The notes beneath the pieces were generated by a model. That model did not search any database, was not told where the DNA came from, and saw only the letters and a program-made list of their open reading frames with translations. From contig NZ_JAAUOE010000017.1 of assembly GCF_017114915.1 (NCBI RefSeq), forward strand, positions 43,520-107,519: a DNA stretch of 64,000 nucleotides. The letters run 5' to 3'. Every line of letters begins with the position of its first letter. Positions within the stretch are counted from its first letter, which is position 1. Positions 1 to 9,251 of the stretch are shown in pieces. The position numbers were made by a program, and so were the translations under genes. The stretch is from Pseudomonas frederiksbergensis (GTDB lineage Bacteria > Pseudomonadota > Gammaproteobacteria > Pseudomonadales > Pseudomonadaceae).

Positions 1-1443
1 GTGTTGCTGCTTGAGCACGAGCCGCTGGCGCCGCCCGACGGTGTGAGCGACTGGCTGGTGCGCAATCTGCTGGATCCCGGCATGTTGCGCCGCTGCCTGC
101 GTCATGTGCGCGAGCGTGGCGTGCTGGAAAACACCTTGCAGCGCCTGGCCGAACAGGATCCGTTGACCGGCATTGCCAACCGTCAGGGTTTCCAGACCTT
201 GCTGGCGGCGCGTCTGGCGAAAAGCGACGGTCGCGGCCTGGCCCTCGGTCACCTCGACCTCGACAACTTTCGCCACGCCAACGACGCCCTCGGCCATCAG
301 GCCGGCGACCGGTTGATTCTGCAGGTGGTCTCGCGGCTGAAAAGCCAGCTGGAGGCCGGTGATCAATTGGCGCGGCTGGGCAGCGATGAATTCGCCCTGC
401 TGATTGACACCCGCCGCGCCCCTCAACGGGCCGAATGGATGGCCGAACGGATTACCGAAGCCCTGTCCGAACCCTACTGGATCGACGGAGAAAGCCTGTT
501 GATCGGTTCCAGCCTCGGCATCGCCCATGCTCGGGCCCAGGCCGGTGCCGACCCGTTGATGTGGCACGCGCACATCGCCATGCAACAAGCCAAGAGCACT
601 CAGGGCTGCACCTTTCACATCTTCAACGAACGGATCAATCGCAATGCCCGCAGCATCGCCGACCTCGAAAGCGAGCTGCGCCGGGCCTTGCGTCGCGATG
701 AGCTGGAGTTGCATTACCAGCCACGCCTGAACCTTGAGGACGGCCAGATCGTCGGCCTCGAAGCCTTGGTGCGCTGGCGTCATGGCGAGCGCGGCTTGCT
801 GCCCCCCAGCGAATTCGTGCCGCTGGCCGAGCAAAGCGGCTTGATCGTGCCGCTGGGTTACTGGGTGATTTCCCGGGCCCTGCGGGACATGCAGGCGTTG
901 CGCGAACGAGCTCTGCCGGCGTTGCACATGGCGATCAACCTGTCGTTCCGACAGTTTCAGGACAGCCAACTGCTGACAACCCTGAGCCGGCTGATTGCCG
1001 AGCGTGGCGTCGAGGCGCAGTGGCTGGAGTTCGAACTGACTGAAACCGCCGTGATGCGTCGCAGCGATCTGGTCAAGCAGACCATGGACGCCCTCGGGCG
1101 CCTCGGCGTGCGCTTCTCGCTGGACGATTTCGGCACCGGGTTCTCTTCGTTCGTGCACCTCAACAGCCTGCCGATTGCGTTGTTGAAGGTCGACAAGAGC
1201 TTTGTCGGCGGCATGGAAGAGCGGGAAGAGAATCGCAAACTGGTGCACGCCATGATCAACCTGGCGCACAACCTCAACCTCGAAGTGGTTGCCGAAGGCG
1301 TGGAAACACCGGAGCAGCTGGATATGTTGCGCGGGTTTGGTTGCGATCAGGTGCAGGGGTATCTGATCAGCAAGCCGTTGCCGTTGGCGGAATTGGTTGA
1401 GTATTTGACCTTCGGTTCCAGCCAGCAGGTTGTGCTGGCTTAA
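1..1443 (+). CDS. proE: GGDEF/EAL cyclic-di-GMP phosphodiesterase, ProE-like (5' truncated by window edge)
   Basis: The reading frame is open from base 1, so the true start lies upstream. Residues 1-50 look like the tail of a receiver-type region. A GGDEF domain follows (DPLTGIANR near 50; signature changed to GSDEF near 127), then an EAL domain from about 225 (EAL in GLEALVRW near 250, DDFGTG near 375, EVVAEGVET near 430). The EAL residues needed for c-di-GMP hydrolysis look intact, while the GGDEF signature is altered, so the inferred net activity is phosphodiesterase. The neighbours, a MATE exporter and a LysR gene, match the order I recall around ProE (PA5295) in P. aeruginosa, which is why the name is offered. 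Confidence 0.8.
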   Translation: MLLLEHEPLAPPDGVSDWLVRNLLDPGMLRRCLRHVRERGVLENTLQRLAEQDPLTGIANRQGFQTLLAARLAKSDGRGLALGHLDLDNFRHANDALGHQAGDRLILQVVSRLKSQLEAGDQLARLGSDEFALLIDTRRAPQRAEWMAERITEALSEPYWIDGESLLIGSSLGIAHARAQAGADPLMWHAHIAMQQAKSTQGCTFHIFNERINRNARSIADLESELRRALRRDELELHYQPRLNLEDGQIVGLEALVRWRHGERGLLPPSEFVPLAEQSGLIVPLGYWVISRALRDMQALRERALPALHMAINLSFRQFQDSQLLTTLSRLIAERGVEAQWLEFELTETAVMRRSDLVKQTMDALGRLGVRFSLDDFGTGFSSFVHLNSLPIALLKVDKSFVGGMEEREENRKLVHAMINLAHNLNLEVVAEGVETPEQLDMLRGFGCDQVQGYLISKPLPLAELVEYLTFGSSQQVVLA

Positions 1444-1459
1444 CGATGCACTGTAGGGG

Positions 1460-2854
1460 CTAGGCGATCTCGAAACGCTGCGCTGACGCCGGTTCACGCC
1501 GAATCATCTGCGTCATCTTCCACTCGAACGCCAGCGTCAGACTCACCGCGGCACACGCCAACCCCAACGCCAAGCCCCACCAAACCCCCGTCGGCCCCCA
1601 GTTCAAATGGAAGGCCATCCACCAGGCGGCCGGTGCGCCGATGAGCCAGTAGCAACCCAAACCCACCAGAAACGTGGTCTTGGCATCCTTGAGCCCGCGG
1701 ATGCAGCCCATGGCAATGGTTTGCGTGCCGTCAAACAGCTCGAACCACGCCGCCACCGCCAGCAGGCTCACGGCCAGGTTGATCACTTCGCGGAAGGCCG
1801 GGTCGTTGTGGTCCAGGAACAAACCGATCAACTGATTCGGCAGCAGCCAGAAGACCATCGCAAACCCCAGCATCGACGCGGCCCCGAAGGCGATCCCGAC
1901 CCGTCCGGACAGCCGTGCATCGAGCAATTGCCCGGCGCCGTAATGCTGACCGATGCGCATGGTGATCGCATAGGAAAGCCCCGCCGGCACCATGAACGCC
2001 ACAGAAACGATTTGCAGGGCGATCTGGTGCGCCGCCAGTTGCGTACTGCCCATGGTGCCCATGCACAGCGCGGCGAAGGCAAACAGGCCGACCTCCACCG
2101 CATAAGTGCCGCCAATCGGCAGGCCCAGGCGCCACAACTCCTTCAAGTACTGACGGTTGGGCCGCGACAGGCCCTGGCGTAATGGATAAGCGTCATAGGC
2201 CGGGTGCCGACGAATGTGCAGCGCGAGCGCCAGCGCCATGAGGTTGGCGACGATTGCCGTGACCAGACCGATGCCCACCAGGCCCATTTTCGGCAGCCCG
2301 AACAGGCCGGTGATCAACGCATAGTTGAGCAGGAAGTTGGCCACGGTGCCGGCGAGGCTGATGACCATCACCGGCGTCGCCCGGCCGATGGCGCTGGTGA
2401 AGCCGCGCAGCGCCATGAAACTCAGGTAGCCGGGCAGGGCGAACGGCAGGATCAACAGAAACTGGCCGGCGGCCTGGACGTTGGTTTCGGTCTGGCCGAA
2501 CAGCAGCAACACCGGCTTGAGGTTCCACAACAGCAGACCCGCCACCAGCGCCATCAACCAGGCCAGCCACAAACCGGCCTGGGTCAACCGCGCCGCGCCG
2601 ATGATGTCGCCCGCGCCCTGACGGATTGCCACCAGGGTGCCGACCGCCGCGATCACGCCGATGCAGAAAATCGACACGAACGAATACGTCGCCGCGCCCA
2701 GACCGCCACCGGCCAGCGCCTCGGGACTCAGGCGCGCCATCATCAACGTGTCGGTGAGGACCATCAACATGTGCGCCAGCTGCGAGGCAATCAACGGCCC
2801 CGCCAGCCGCAGGATGGCCCAGAGTTCACTACGCGCTGGATGCTGCATGGTCAT
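1460..2854 (-). CDS. MATE family multidrug/Na+ or H+ antiporter (NorM/PmpM type)
   Basis: A polytopic inner membrane protein of about 464 residues with roughly twelve hydrophobic segments and the MATE opening near residues 10-40 (LRLAGPLIASQLAHMLM, then VLTDTLMMARLS). The central loop carries HRRHPAYDAY-like residues typical of NorM proteins. The family exports cationic drugs and dyes in exchange for Na+ or H+. ATG 2854 is chosen; a GTG at 2857 and an ATG at 2848 are in frame and no ribosome binding site clearly decides. It is convergent with the upstream GGDEF/EAL gene, 16 bases away. Substrate cannot be told from the sequence. Confidence 0.9.
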   Translation of the reverse strand: MTMQHPARSELWAILRLAGPLIASQLAHMLMVLTDTLMMARLSPEALAGGGLGAATYSFVSIFCIGVIAAVGTLVAIRQGAGDIIGAARLTQAGLWLAWLMALVAGLLLWNLKPVLLLFGQTETNVQAAGQFLLILPFALPGYLSFMALRGFTSAIGRATPVMVISLAGTVANFLLNYALITGLFGLPKMGLVGIGLVTAIVANLMALALALHIRRHPAYDAYPLRQGLSRPNRQYLKELWRLGLPIGGTYAVEVGLFAFAALCMGTMGSTQLAAHQIALQIVSVAFMVPAGLSYAITMRIGQHYGAGQLLDARLSGRVGIAFGAASMLGFAMVFWLLPNQLIGLFLDHNDPAFREVINLAVSLLAVAAWFELFDGTQTIAMGCIRGLKDAKTTFLVGLGCYWLIGAPAAWWMAFHLNWGPTGVWWGLALGLACAAVSLTLAFEWKMTQMIRREPASAQRFEIA

Positions 2855-3005
2855 CACGCTCGATTGTCAGAGAGAACAGGAAGCGTCGATTCTCGGCGCT
2901 CTGCGGGGTTTGCACAAAGGGATAAAAAGGATGGGTTGCATGATTAAAACTCATGCCGAGGAGTTTCTGATAAGTTGAGGCAACCGCGCTATAGGAGCTT
3001 TCCGA

Positions 3006-3926
3006 ATGTCTCGTCGTCTTCCTCCCTTGTATGCCCTTCGAGCATTCGAAGCGGCGGCGCGGCATAGCTCGTTCACCCGCGCCGCCGAAGAGTTGTCGAT
3101 CACGCAAAGTGCGATCAGTCGACACATTCGTACGCTCGAAGAGCATTTCGCCTGTCGGCTGTTTCATCGCAGCGGGCGCAACCTGCAACTGACCGAATCG
3201 GCACGGCTGATCCTGCCGGGCATTCGCGAAGGTTTCACTGCCCTTGAGCGAGCCTGCAACACCTTGCGCGCCGAAGACGACATCCTGCGCATGAAAGCCC
3301 CCTCGACCCTGACCATGCGCTGGCTATTGGCGCGGCTCAGTCGTTTTCGACACCTGCGACCGGGGAACGAGGTGCAATTGACCAGCGCCTGGATGGACGT
3401 CGATACGGTGGACTTCAACCACGAACCCTTCGACTGCGCCGTCATCCTCAGCAACGGGCATTTTCCACCGGACTGGGAGACGACTTTGCTGTTCCCCGAA
3501 GAGCTGATTCCGGTGGGCGCGCCGAATCTTCTGAAGGACCAACCGTGGGACGTTGCGCGCCTGGCCAGCACCGAATTGCTGCACCCGACGCCGGACCGCC
3601 GTGACTGGCGCAACTGGCTGGAGCGCATGGGCCTGACCGATCAGGTCTCGCTCAAGGGCGGGCAAGTGTTCGATACCCTGGAACTGGGCATGATCGCTGC
3701 CGCCCGAGGCTACGGCGTGTCCATGGGCGATTTGCTGATGGTGGCGGAGGATGTTGCGCAGGGACGTCTGAGTTTGCCGTGGCCGACGGCCGTCGCCAGT
3801 GGTGAGAATTATTACCTGGTCTGGCCGAAAACCCGCCCGGGAGGTGAACGTTTGCGCCGGCTCAGCGATTTTCTGCAAGGCGAAGTCCGAGCCATGGAAT
3901 TACCGGATGTCGAACGGCTGGGCTGA
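3006..3926 (+). CDS. LysR family transcriptional regulator (GcvA-like)
   Basis: 306 residues, normal for the family. Residues 5-65 form the winged helix-turn-helix (LYALRAFEAAARHSSFTRAA, then AISRHIRTLEEHFACRLFHR), followed by a periplasmic-binding-protein-like effector domain. The start is supported by AGGAG at 2993-2997. It lies divergent from the MATE gene with 151 bases between, so the exporter could be a target, but that is inference. The effector is unknown. The opening RRLPPLYALRAFEAAARH is the form seen in GcvA/AmpR-type regulators. Confidence 0.88.
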   Translation: MSRRLPPLYALRAFEAAARHSSFTRAAEELSITQSAISRHIRTLEEHFACRLFHRSGRNLQLTESARLILPGIREGFTALERACNTLRAEDDILRMKAPSTLTMRWLLARLSRFRHLRPGNEVQLTSAWMDVDTVDFNHEPFDCAVILSNGHFPPDWETTLLFPEELIPVGAPNLLKDQPWDVARLASTELLHPTPDRRDWRNWLERMGLTDQVSLKGGQVFDTLELGMIAAARGYGVSMGDLLMVAEDVAQGRLSLPWPTAVASGENYYLVWPKTRPGGERLRRLSDFLQGEVRAMELPDVERLG

Positions 3927-4111
3927 ATCGATGGAGCCGCTGCAATGGCGGCCTTGAGCCATATCCCCGTTAATCACTCAAGTATTCGGCTTTGCCGCCG
4001 AAAATCTGCTGATGGAACCTTCGTACCAGGCTCCACGTTTTCCCCACTATCAGAAATTTTGCCGAGTGCGGCGGGATCGGGATGATCCGGCCCACTGGGT
4101 CAGGAGCTGTC

Positions 4112-6088
4112 ATGTCTCAACCTCGTGCTCGGATTGCCTCACAGCTGGGTCTTGCGCTTGCCGTGATACTGGCGGTTGTCATCAGCGGCAGCACCGTGTT
4201 TGCCCTGCGCTCGCTGGACGCCGCCAACCTCGCCACCCGCGAAGAGCACCTGGCCAGCGAGGCGCGGCTGCTGGCCGATCAGCTGAGCACGTTCCACGGC
4301 ACGTTGCGTGAAAGTACCCAGCGCCTCAGCGGCCTGTTCGAGAAGCGCTTCAGCGCCGGTTTGAGCGTGCACCCGGATGAGCCGGTGGCCGTGGCGGGCG
4401 TGCAGACCCCGGGCCTGCACCTGGGCGGCGAAGTGTTGAACAACAACTTCAAGGAAGTGGACGAGTTCAAGCAAATGACCGCCGGCGTTGCGACACTGTT
4501 CGTGCGCAGTGGCGAAGATTTCATTCGGGTCAGCACGTCCCTGAGCAAGCAGGACGGCACCCGGGCCATTGGCACATTGCTGGATCACGCTCATCCGGCC
4601 TATGCGCGGTTAATGGCAGGGCAGAGCTACGTCGGTCGCGCCTTGCTCTTCGAACGTTCCTATATGACTCAATACACCCCCGTACGTGACAGCGGCGGTA
4701 AGGTGATTGCCGTGCTGTTCGTAGGATTCGATTACACCGACGCGCAGAAAGCCCAGTTCGAAAACCTCAAACGCTTCCGCATCGGCCAGACCGGCTCCCT
4801 GGCCCTGCTCGATGAGCAGAACAAATGGCTGGTGCCGATCGCCGGTGTGCAAGCATTGGACGTGGCGGTCCCGGCCATCGTCGGTCTGGCCAAGGCGCCG
4901 GGCAAGGGCGATTTCTGGAGCGACACGTCGCAGGATTTCTACAGCATTGCCGTGCCGTTCGAAGGCGGGCCGTGGTCGGTGGTGGCGAGCATGCCGAAAG
5001 CCGAAATCCGCGCGGTGACCTGGAGCGTCGGCATTCGACTGGCCATCGGCAGCCTGCTGGCGATGTTGCTGGCGGTGGGCGCGACGGTCTGGTTGCTGCG
5101 CAGCAAACTGGCGCCGCTGGGTGATCTGGTACGGCAGGCTGAAGCCTTGGGCGCTGGTGATTTGAGTGTGCGTCTGAACGTGTCGAGCAACGACGAAATC
5201 GGTCAGTTGGCCCGCGCCTTCAACCAGATGAGCCAGGCCCTGTCGACCATGGTCGAGCACATTCGTAGAGCCTCGGAAGAGGTCAACAGCCGCGCCCAGA
5301 CGTTGTCCGGTTTGTCCGGCGGTGCCTATGAAGGGATGGAACAGCAGTCCGGCGAAATCACCAGCATGGCTGGCGCCGTGGAGGAGTTCAGTGCCACCTC
5401 GCTGAACATTGCCGACAACATGGGCAGCACCCAGCGTCTGGCGCAGGAAAACGCACAGCAAACCCGGATCGGTCGTACGTCGATGGACGAAGCGTCCTCG
5501 TCCCTGGAGCAAATCGCCGGTGCGCTGAACAGCACAGCGACGGTGATCAACACCCTCGGCCAGCGCTCCCAGGAAATCGGCGGCATCGTCGGGGTGATCA
5601 CCGCGATCGCCGAGCAAACCAATTTGCTGGCGCTCAACGCCGCCATCGAAGCCGCCCGTGCCGGTGAACAAGGTCGTGGGTTTGCGGTGGTGGCCGATGA
5701 GGTGCGCAACCTGGCTTCACGTACTCGCCAGGCCACGGACGAAATTTCCGGGATGATCCAAAGTATCCAGCAGGAAACCGGCAACGCGATCAGCACCATG
5801 GAGCAGGGTAACGTGCTGATGCAGGAAGGCCTGTCGCGCAACGCCAACGTCGCCTCAGCCCTGGCGCGGATCGATGAACAAAGCCGCTCGGCCGGTCAGC
5901 AATTCGCGGCCATCACTACCGCCACCCAGGAACAAAGCAGCACCGCGACCTTGCTCAGCAGCAATCTGCAAAGCATCGCTTTGGCGAACAGTGAGCAGCG
6001 GGAGGTGGTATCGAACCTGGCGGTGACTGCTAAAGAGCTGGAGAAGCTCGCGGCGGATCTGCGGCATGAGGTTGACCGGTTCCGCTGA
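4112..6088 (+). CDS. Methyl-accepting chemotaxis protein with Cache-type sensor
   Basis: 658 residues from ATG 4112, chosen because AGGAG lies at 4102-4106; an in-frame ATG at 4082 has no such site. Order: transmembrane segment 1 (about 11-31), a periplasmic Cache-type ligand domain (about 35-300, with [15 protein letters not shown] and [17 protein letters not shown]), transmembrane segment 2 (about 306-330), HAMP, then the cytoplasmic signalling domain. The conserved hairpin tip reads [20 protein letters not shown] near residues 503-522, with [13 protein letters not shown] after it. It signals through CheA/CheW. No CheR-binding pentapeptide ends the protein. The ligand is unknown. Confidence 0.92.
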   Translation: MSQPRARIASQLGLALAVILAVVISGSTVFALRSLDAANLATREEHLASEARLLADQLSTFHGTLRESTQRLSGLFEKRFSAGLSVHPDEPVAVAGVQTPGLHLGGEVLNNNFKEVDEFKQMTAGVATLFVRSGEDFIRVSTSLSKQDGTRAIGTLLDHAHPAYARLMAGQSYVGRALLFERSYMTQYTPVRDSGGKVIAVLFVGFDYTDAQKAQFENLKRFRIGQTGSLALLDEQNKWLVPIAGVQALDVAVPAIVGLAKAPGKGDFWSDTSQDFYSIAVPFEGGPWSVVASMPKAEIRAVTWSVGIRLAIGSLLAMLLAVGATVWLLRSKLAPLGDLVRQAEALGAGDLSVRLNVSSNDEIGQLARAFNQMSQALSTMVEHIRRASEEVNSRAQTLSGLSGGAYEGMEQQSGEITSMAGAVEEFSATSLNIADNMGSTQRLAQENAQQTRIGRTSMDEASSSLEQIAGALNSTATVINTLGQRSQEIGGIVGVITAIAEQTNLLALNAAIEAARAGEQGRGFAVVADEVRNLASRTRQATDEISGMIQSIQQETGNAISTMEQGNVLMQEGLSRNANVASALARIDEQSRSAGQQFAAITTATQEQSSTATLLSSNLQSIALANSEQREVVSNLAVTAKELEKLAADLRHEVDRFR

Positions 6089-6103
6089 GGCACTGCTGAA
6101 ATC

Positions 6104-6129
6104 GCCATCGCGAGCAGGCTCGCGATGGC
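6104..6129. repeat. Perfect inverted repeat after the chemoreceptor gene
   Basis: Arms GCCATCGCGAGC and GCTCGCGATGGC with a two-base centre. No T-run follows, so it is more like a half REP element than a Rho-independent terminator. Confidence 0.6.
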
Positions 6130-6270
6130 ATCGACTCAAATCTTCGCATTATCCACAAGCACCGTATCGACGATTCCCTGGCGTTTTCCGCCGTTATCTC
6201 GATTTTTATGCTTGCTGAAACGTTTCTTCAAGTTTATAAAAATGGCACAACTCCAAGAAAGGCTGCTGCC

Positions 6271-7485
6271 ATGACCCCGCTCAAACTCTTCGTTGCCCTC
6301 AGTGCACTGTCCGCTGCCTCCCACGCCATGGCCTGGGATTACGTCCTGCTCGATACCGACAAGGCCGCCCAGAACTGGCAGATCACCAGCCAGCAACTCG
6401 GCGTTAAAACCGACAAACCCTTCTCCGTGACCCTGCGCACCTTGCACGGCGGTCGGCAGGAGGGCGTCAGCATCGTCGATATCGATAACGGCACGATGAA
6501 ACTCTCGGTGGTGCCAACTCGTGGCATGAACGTCTTGCAGGCCTCGGTTGGCACTGTGCGCATGGGCTGGGATTCGCCGGTCAAGGAAGTGGTCAATCCA
6601 TCCTTCATCGAACTCAACGGTCGTGGTGGTTTGGGCTGGCTGGAAGGTTTCAATGAGCTGGTCACCCGCTGCGGATACGAATGGGTTGGCCATCCCGGCA
6701 TGGACAATGGCGAACTGCTGACTCTGCACGGCCTCGCCGCCAACATTCCGGCCAACAAGGTCACCCTGCACATCGATGAGAAACCGCCATACGCCATCAG
6801 CCTGCGCGGCGAGCTGAAAGAGCAGGCATTCAAGAAAGTCGACTTCTCCGTCGCGACCGAACTGGTCACCGAACCCGGCAGCGCAGTGTTCGCCCTCAAC
6901 GACACCCTGACCAACAACGGCGACTATCCGAAGGAATACCAGGCGCTGTATCACAGCAACTTCAGCACCCCGTTCCTGGAACAGGGCGCCCGCTTCGCCG
7001 CGCCGGTCAAACAAGTTTCGCCATTCAACGACAAGGCCAAAGGTGATCTGCCGGACTGGCAAACCTACCGCGCACCAACCAAGGACTACGACGAAACGGT
7101 TTACAACGTGGTGCCGTATGCCGATGCCAAGGGCGATACGTTGACTGTGTTGCATAACAAGGCCGGCAGCCTGGGTGTCTCGGTTGGCTTCAACACGCAA
7201 ACACTGCCGGTGTTCTCCCTGTGGAAAAACACCGATACCCAAGGCCAGGGCTATGTCACGGGGCTGGAGCCAGGAACGAGTTTTTCCTACAACCGTCGGT
7301 ATCAGCGGCCACTGAATCTGGTGCCGACGATTGGACCGAAGGAGCAGAAGCAGTTCCGCATCAGCTACAGCTTGCTGGCGGACAAAGCAGCTGTGGATAA
7401 AGCGTTGAAGCAGGTGAACGAGATTCAGGGTGGGCGGGAGACCGAGGTGCGGCAGACGCCGTTGGTTGATCTGACCAAGGGCTGA
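6271..7485 (+). CDS. DUF4432 (aldose 1-epimerase-like) protein with signal peptide
   Basis: 404 residues from ATG 6271 (AAGAAAGG at 6255-6262). The N-terminus (KLFVALSALSAASHAMAW) is a clear signal peptide with an AMA-W cleavage site, so the protein should be periplasmic. The rest is the galactose-mutarotase-like beta-sandwich of DUF4432: VVPTRGMNVLQASVG, GLGWLEGFNELVTRCG, LTLHGLAANIPA, and GLEPGTSFSYNRRYQ near the end. Family members bind sugars or sugar acids; no reaction can be assigned. It ends six bases before the stop codon of the displaced comM fragment on the other strand, which marks the original chromosomal junction. Confidence 0.8.
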   Translation: MTPLKLFVALSALSAASHAMAWDYVLLDTDKAAQNWQITSQQLGVKTDKPFSVTLRTLHGGRQEGVSIVDIDNGTMKLSVVPTRGMNVLQASVGTVRMGWDSPVKEVVNPSFIELNGRGGLGWLEGFNELVTRCGYEWVGHPGMDNGELLTLHGLAANIPANKVTLHIDEKPPYAISLRGELKEQAFKKVDFSVATELVTEPGSAVFALNDTLTNNGDYPKEYQALYHSNFSTPFLEQGARFAAPVKQVSPFNDKAKGDLPDWQTYRAPTKDYDETVYNVVPYADAKGDTLTVLHNKAGSLGVSVGFNTQTLPVFSLWKNTDTQGQGYVTGLEPGTSFSYNRRYQRPLNLVPTIGPKEQKQFRISYSLLADKAAVDKALKQVNEIQGGRETEVRQTPLVDLTKG

Positions 7486-7491
7486 CGCCGA

Positions 7492-7586
7492 CTAGAGTGT
7501 TGTCGGCCGATATTGCAGCGCCTCGGCCAGGTGTTCGCGGGTGATGCCATCGACTTGTTCAAGGTCTGCCAAGGTGTTGATGGACG
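7492..7586 (-). pseudogene. comM: Displaced 3' end of comM (yifB)
   Basis: Read on the minus strand, this encodes TLADLEQVDGITREHL followed by AEALQYRP and the stop at 7492-7494. The intact comM ends in TLADLEQVDAIGRSHV, AEALQYRP and a stop. Upstream of TLADLEQ the similarity fades (about 7587-7600). About 27 codons remain, too few to make a product. It is the tail of the comM copy that originally faced the DUF4432 gene and marks the left edge of the accessory block. Confidence 0.88.
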
Positions 7587-7618
7587 TTGCCTTGGGACAC
7601 TGGCCGCTTGACGCTGCC

Positions 7619-9118
7619 CTATCTGGTTTTCAGCGCATTGGCCAGGCGCAGCATGGCCGCTTCGATTTCATAAGCGGTCAAGGACGAGTAGCCCAATAAC
7701 CAACCTTGTTTCTTCTGATCGCCGGCGTATAACCGGCTGAGGCCGGAAAGCTGTACACCCGCGCTGGCGGCTTGGCGGATGGTTTTTTCCTCCGACCAGC
7801 CATCGTGCAGCAGGCAGGGAATTTGCAGTCCGCCTTGGGGGCGCAAGGCGGTGACGATACCGTCCAAGTGCTTGCCAATGGCGTCGAGCATGATGGATTG
7901 GCGCCCGGCATAAAGCTTGCGCATGGCCCGGACATGGGCGTTGTAATGGCCGTCTTCCATAAAGCGCGCCAGGGTCAGTTGCAGGATTTGTGGCGTATGG
8001 CCGTCTATCATGCTGCGCGCGTAGGTGAAGGCTTTGATCAACTCGTGGGGCAGTACCATGTAGCCCATTCGCAGACCGGGGTAGAGGGTCTTGCTGAAGG
8101 TGCCGAGGTAGAGGGTACGCTGGTACTTGTCGAGGCCCTGCACGCAGGCGGTCGGCTGCCCGTCATAGTGAAACTCGCTGTCGTAGTCATCTTCGAGGAC
8201 CCACTTGCCCTTTTCTGCAGCCCAGTTGATCAGCTCAAACCGGCGTTCCAGCGGCAAGGTCGCGCCGGTGGGGTATTGATGAGAAGGCGTGACATAGACG
8301 CAATTGGCGCCGCTGCGGTCGGCGTACAGCAGGTCGGTGCGTATACCCAGTTCATCGACATCGATGGGCAGAACCTTGGTCTCGGCGGTTTCAAAGGCTT
8401 TCCTGGCGCCAAAATAACCCGGGTTTTCCAGCAGGATCGGTTTGCCGACGTCCACCAACAACTGCGCACACAGGAAGAGGGCTTGGCGAGTGCTGCTCAG
8501 CACCAGGACCTGGTCGGAGGAGCATTTGGCCCCGCGCTCGAGGTTCAAGTAGGTGGCGATGGCCTTGCGCAGCGGCTCGGCACCTTGCGGGTCGCCGTGC
8601 AACAGCACGTTGGCGCGATAGTCCTTCATCACCTGGCGTTGCAGGCGCTCCCAGACATCGGTGGGGAAAGTGCGGGTTTCCGGCAGCCCGGTCGCAAACG
8701 CCTTGATCACCTGCTGATCGGTCACGCCGCCACTGTCGAGGATCATCCGCCCTCGCTGGCTCAATCCCGCTCCCGGTGCCGCCTGGCTGCTTTTGATCTC
8801 CTGCGCCTTGATGCGTCGGCGCGCTGCGCCGCGCAATTCGGTGCCCAGCGTTTCGCAGACATAACTGCCAGCGCCCTCGCGCCGCACGATAAAACCGTCG
8901 CGGTGCAGTTGCACATAGGCGTTCTCGACGGTGTCGCGGGCAATCCCCAGTGACTTGGCCAAGACCCGAGTCGCAGGCAGCTTCAAGCCTGGGTCAAGGG
9001 CACCCTCGAGGATCAATGCACGCAATGCGCGTTGAATCCGCTGGTGCAGGCCCAACAGCTGAAACTCAGCATCGTTGAGGCGCATTTTTAGCGTTTCGAG
9101 TTCGAACGTTCTAGCCAT
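7619..9118 (-). CDS. MocR/PdxR-type GntR regulator with aminotransferase-like domain
   Basis: About 499 residues from ATG 9118 (MARTFELETLK). An in-frame start at 9163 would reach into the divergent promoter. Residues about 12-80 form a GntR winged helix (KLPATRVLAKSLGIARDTVE, then NAYVQLHRDGFIVRREG). The rest is a fold-type I aminotransferase-like domain with LLENPGYFGARKAFE, DDYDSEFHYDGQP and the lysine in TFSKTLYPGLRMGYM that would bind PLP. Family members sense PLP or a PLP-amino acid aldimine and control a divergent gene. The divergent partner is the serC-benE-yggS-argD-glyA cassette, itself PLP-based, so it is the likely local regulator (inference). Confidence 0.9.
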   Translation of the reverse strand: MARTFELETLKMRLNDAEFQLLGLHQRIQRALRALILEGALDPGLKLPATRVLAKSLGIARDTVENAYVQLHRDGFIVRREGAGSYVCETLGTELRGAARRRIKAQEIKSSQAAPGAGLSQRGRMILDSGGVTDQQVIKAFATGLPETRTFPTDVWERLQRQVMKDYRANVLLHGDPQGAEPLRKAIATYLNLERGAKCSSDQVLVLSSTRQALFLCAQLLVDVGKPILLENPGYFGARKAFETAETKVLPIDVDELGIRTDLLYADRSGANCVYVTPSHQYPTGATLPLERRFELINWAAEKGKWVLEDDYDSEFHYDGQPTACVQGLDKYQRTLYLGTFSKTLYPGLRMGYMVLPHELIKAFTYARSMIDGHTPQILQLTLARFMEDGHYNAHVRAMRKLYAGRQSIMLDAIGKHLDGIVTALRPQGGLQIPCLLHDGWSEEKTIRQAASAGVQLSGLSRLYAGDQKKQGWLLGYSSLTAYEIEAAMLRLANALKTR

Positions 9119-9142
9119 GCGGTCTGCCTGGATTGAATAAAT

Positions 9143-9162
9143 TGGCCTGCAATGGCAGGCCA
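9143..9162. promoter_or_regulatory. Inverted repeat between the MocR gene and serC, candidate operator
   Basis: TGGCCTGC and GCAGGCCA, eight bases each with a four-base spacer, placed in the 133-base divergent region. MocR regulators bind such intergenic regions, often at direct repeats, so assignment to this regulator is inference. Confidence 0.35.
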
Positions 9163-9251
9163 TCCTATCCGTAGAATCCGCCCCTCGCCACTGCCTTTGC
9201 GCTCGGCGCTTACGTGCATTGCGAGCAATTTTGAACAGGGGTTACTCAGCT

